From positions 1 through 34,453 of the forward strand of contig NZ_LYPA01000074.1 of the NCBI RefSeq assembly GCF_001675045.1: a stretch of 34,453 nt of DNA, given 5' to 3'. A program made the position numbers and the translations under genes. Below are positions 33,068 through 34,453 of the stretch, piece after piece (position 1 is the first letter of the stretch; every line of letters begins with the position of its first letter). The notes under the pieces are model-generated. The model did no database searches, was not told where the DNA came from, and was given only the letters and a program-made list of their open reading frames with translations. This DNA is from Paenibacillus oryzae (GTDB lineage: Bacteria; Bacillota; Bacilli; Paenibacillales; Paenibacillaceae).

Positions 33068-33940
33068 TTAATGAATGCTGCTTTTGCTAAAGTTTCCGCC
33101 CAGAACGTCTGATACGTGTTCGATTGCAATAAATGCTTTTTCGTCTATTTCCTGCACGATCGCTTTTAACTTGGCAAGCTCCAGGCGGGATACGACACAG
33201 TAGATCACCTTCGTGTCTTCGCCTGAGTAGCCGCCTTGAGCCTGCAGCAGAGTCGTGCTGCGTCCCAGCCTGTCCACGATGGATTGGGAGATTTCGGAGT
33301 ATTCCTTGGAGATGATGGTAACCGACTTGGATTCATCCAAACCTTCCACCACAATATCAATGACTTTGATAGCGATGTAATAGGTAAGCATGGAGTACAT
33401 AGCAGAGGACCATTCAAATACAAAACCGGCAACAATAAAAATAATGACGTTAAAAATCATAATAACCTGGCCTACAGCCATTCTCAGCTTTTTAGAGATC
33501 ATAATGGATACAATCTCGATGCCATCCAGCGCTCCGCCAAACCGGATAACGAGGCCTACGCCCGCGCCAAGGATCATGCCTCCGAACAAAACACCCAGCA
33601 GCTTGTCTGCGGGAAACGCTCCGCTATGATGCAATAGAGCCGTTGTCAGCGACATAACAATAATTCCGTATAAGGCTGAAATGGCAAAGGTTTTGCCCAA
33701 TTGCTTGTAGCCCCAAATGAGAAAAGGGACGTTTACAATAAATAAATACAAGCTGAGCGGTAACGGAGTAAGGGCCGAAAGCATAATGGATATGCCGGCG
33801 ATCCCCCCATCGATGATATTGAATGGCACAAGAAACTTTTCAAGGGCAACCCCCATCAATATGGAACCGATCGTAATAAAAAAAACGCGTTTAGCAATTT
33901 CAAGCAAAGAAAGCTTCCTATGCTCTTTCCCATGTGGCAT
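33068..33940 (-). CDS. YitT-family membrane protein (DUF161/DUF2179)
   Basis: 290 aa. About five N-terminal helices (VFFITIGSILMGVALEKFLVP ... NIIDGGIAGISIMLSAL) form the YitT membrane domain. A C-terminal cytoplasmic DUF2179 domain (about 205-285) has SKEYSEISQSIVDRLGRSTTLL and FIAIEHVSDVLGG. Function unknown; Bacillus has several paralogues. The ATG at 33940 has GGAGGTG 8 bases upstream; an in-frame upstream start is unsupported. A TATAAT at 33980-33985 (minus) is a possible -10 without a clear -35. Confidence 0.9.
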   Translation of the reverse strand: MPHGKEHRKLSLLEIAKRVFFITIGSILMGVALEKFLVPFNIIDGGIAGISIMLSALTPLPLSLYLFIVNVPFLIWGYKQLGKTFAISALYGIIVMSLTTALLHHSGAFPADKLLGVLFGGMILGAGVGLVIRFGGALDGIEIVSIMISKKLRMAVGQVIMIFNVIIFIVAGFVFEWSSAMYSMLTYYIAIKVIDIVVEGLDESKSVTIISKEYSEISQSIVDRLGRSTTLLQAQGGYSGEDTKVIYCVVSRLELAKLKAIVQEIDEKAFIAIEHVSDVLGGNFSKSSIH

Positions 33941-34089
33941 CCCGCCGCACCTCCATTTATTCAAAAAAGCCTGCATTTTATTATAAAACGTTCTGCCCCA
34001 TTTTCCCATTCAAATTTTTCTTATCCATGCAAAATAAATCCAATCCTGCGAAGTATTCACTTTAGAAGTTATTATAATACGTAATCATT

Positions 34090-34136
34090 GGAATAAAATT
34101 CAAAAGCCTTCCAGCAAATAAATCGCTGAAAGGCTT
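34090..34136 (-). terminator. Probable terminator of the peroxidase gene
   Basis: AAGCCTT-CAGC (34104-34115) pairs with GCTG-AAGGCTT (34125-34136) around one mismatch. On the minus strand TTTTGAATTTTATT follows. It lies beyond the putative MITE relative to the peroxidase stop codon. Confidence 0.65.
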
Positions 34137-34140
34137 ATTA

Positions 34141-34316
34141 GGGGCTGTCCGAAAAGTCACGTGAAACGAATAACTATTCAGCAGAGAGGTCCGAAGGGGA
34201 AAGGGTGTCTTGAGGGCGAGTTTTTTTGTCGGCTTTTATCCACTACAAAATAGGATCAAAATAAAGCAGACAAAAATGTTTGAGCTTCCAAGACACCCTT
34301 TTCCTTCGGACAGCCT
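34141..34316. mobile_element. Putative 176-bp MITE or IS remnant with terminal inverted repeats
   Basis: The left end GGGGCTGTCCGAA (34141-34153) is inverted at the right end TTCGGACAGCCTC (34304-34316), 12 of 13 matching. Inside, 34190-34212 (TCCGAAGGGGAAAGGGTGTC and onward) is inverted against 34289-34310, a ~22-bp near-perfect stem. No transposase reading frame fits. The left 18 bases recur at 14407-14424. No target-site duplication is visible. It separates the peroxidase gene from its likely terminator. Confidence 0.6.
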
Positions 34317-34327
34317 CATCTCTGGAA

Positions 34328-34453
34328 TCAGGAGTTTTTCAAAAGCTCTGCAATATGGCTTTCTATTTTTGCAGGTTCATCGGCAGAGCCAAAACGTTTG
34401 ACCACATTCCCTTCACGATCAACCAGAAACTTGGTGAAGTTCCACTTGATCGC
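34328..34453 (-). CDS. Glutathione peroxidase family protein, C-terminal part
   Basis: The last 41 residues of a GPx-type thiol peroxidase run off the right edge of the window. The visible sequence begins AIKWNFTKFLVDREGN; KWNFTKF contains the Trp of the active-site tetrad, and RFGSADEPAKIESHIAELL is the usual C-terminal helix. Reduces hydrogen or organic peroxides, in bacteria usually with thioredoxin. The 5' part, with the catalytic cysteine, is outside the window. Confidence 0.92.
   Translation of the reverse strand, partial: AIKWNFTKFLVDREGNVVKRFGSADEPAKIESHIAELLKNS

Noticed and set aside
34137..34320. Target-site duplication around the putative MITE
   Set aside because: Flanks TTA and ATC do not match; no duplication of 2-8 bp could be seen.
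34210..34401. 63-codon plus-strand ORF
   Set aside because: Spans the inverted-repeat element and the antisense of the peroxidase gene; no support as a gene.

Overview
The window looks like a chromosomal segment of a low-to-mid GC Firmicute, most likely Paenibacillus or a close relative. Evidence: AGGAGG-type ribosome sites, frequent TTG/GTG starts, a caa3 oxidase operon with CtaG and CtaM, a Bce-type peptide-sensing module, a YhcN-type spore lipoprotein and csoR-copZ. This assignment comes from gene content only; no rRNA or other marker gene is present.

Layout. 0-4.3 kb: glpK-glpD (minus strand), preceded by an unusual non-coding block holding a helically phased 11-bp tandem array and four related hairpins. 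4.3-8.6 kb: a PatB/MalY-type C-S lyase and, with its own promoter, the methionine ABC transporter metN-metI-metQ; these are also peppered with short tandem repeats. 8.9-14.4 kb (plus strand): a ROK sugar kinase translationally coupled to a Bce-type response regulator and intramembrane-sensing kinase, then a Bce-type ABC transporter behind its own operator. 14.4-17.8 kb: an SGNH/sialate-esterase-like hydrolase and a PadR repressor (minus) divergent from a very large sigma-70/ECF-like protein with a ~400-residue C-terminal extension (plus). 17.9-22.3 kb (minus): a five-gene GntR/YtrA-regulated operon with two ABC ATPases and two membrane proteins. 22.3-27.9 kb (minus): ctaC-D-E-F-G-M, cytochrome caa3 oxidase and assembly factors. 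28.1-34.4 kb: YhcN-like lipoprotein, DUF421 membrane protein, csoR-copZ, glycerophosphodiesterase plus MFS transporter, YitT-family protein, a putative MITE, and the 3' end of a glutathione peroxidase gene.

How genes work together. glpK and glpD feed glycerol into glycolysis. metNIQ imports methionine, and the neighbouring lyase fits the sulfur theme. The Bce module should sense and expel or detoxify cell-envelope-active peptides; a perfect TTACA-N4-TGTAA box lies across the kinase stop codon, upstream of the transporter. Three local repressors have convincing operators in front of their own operons: PadR-type (two copies of an 18-bp palindrome), YtrA-type (30-bp palindrome at the -10) and CsoR (in the -35/-10 spacer).

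The most unusual items are the giant ECF-like protein facing the PadR/esterase operon, the density of unrelated short tandem repeats in the first 8 kb (some inside GlpD and MetI), the glpK upstream repeat/hairpin block, and the 176-bp inverted-repeat element beside the peroxidase gene. All calls are by eye from sequence; no database search was run.
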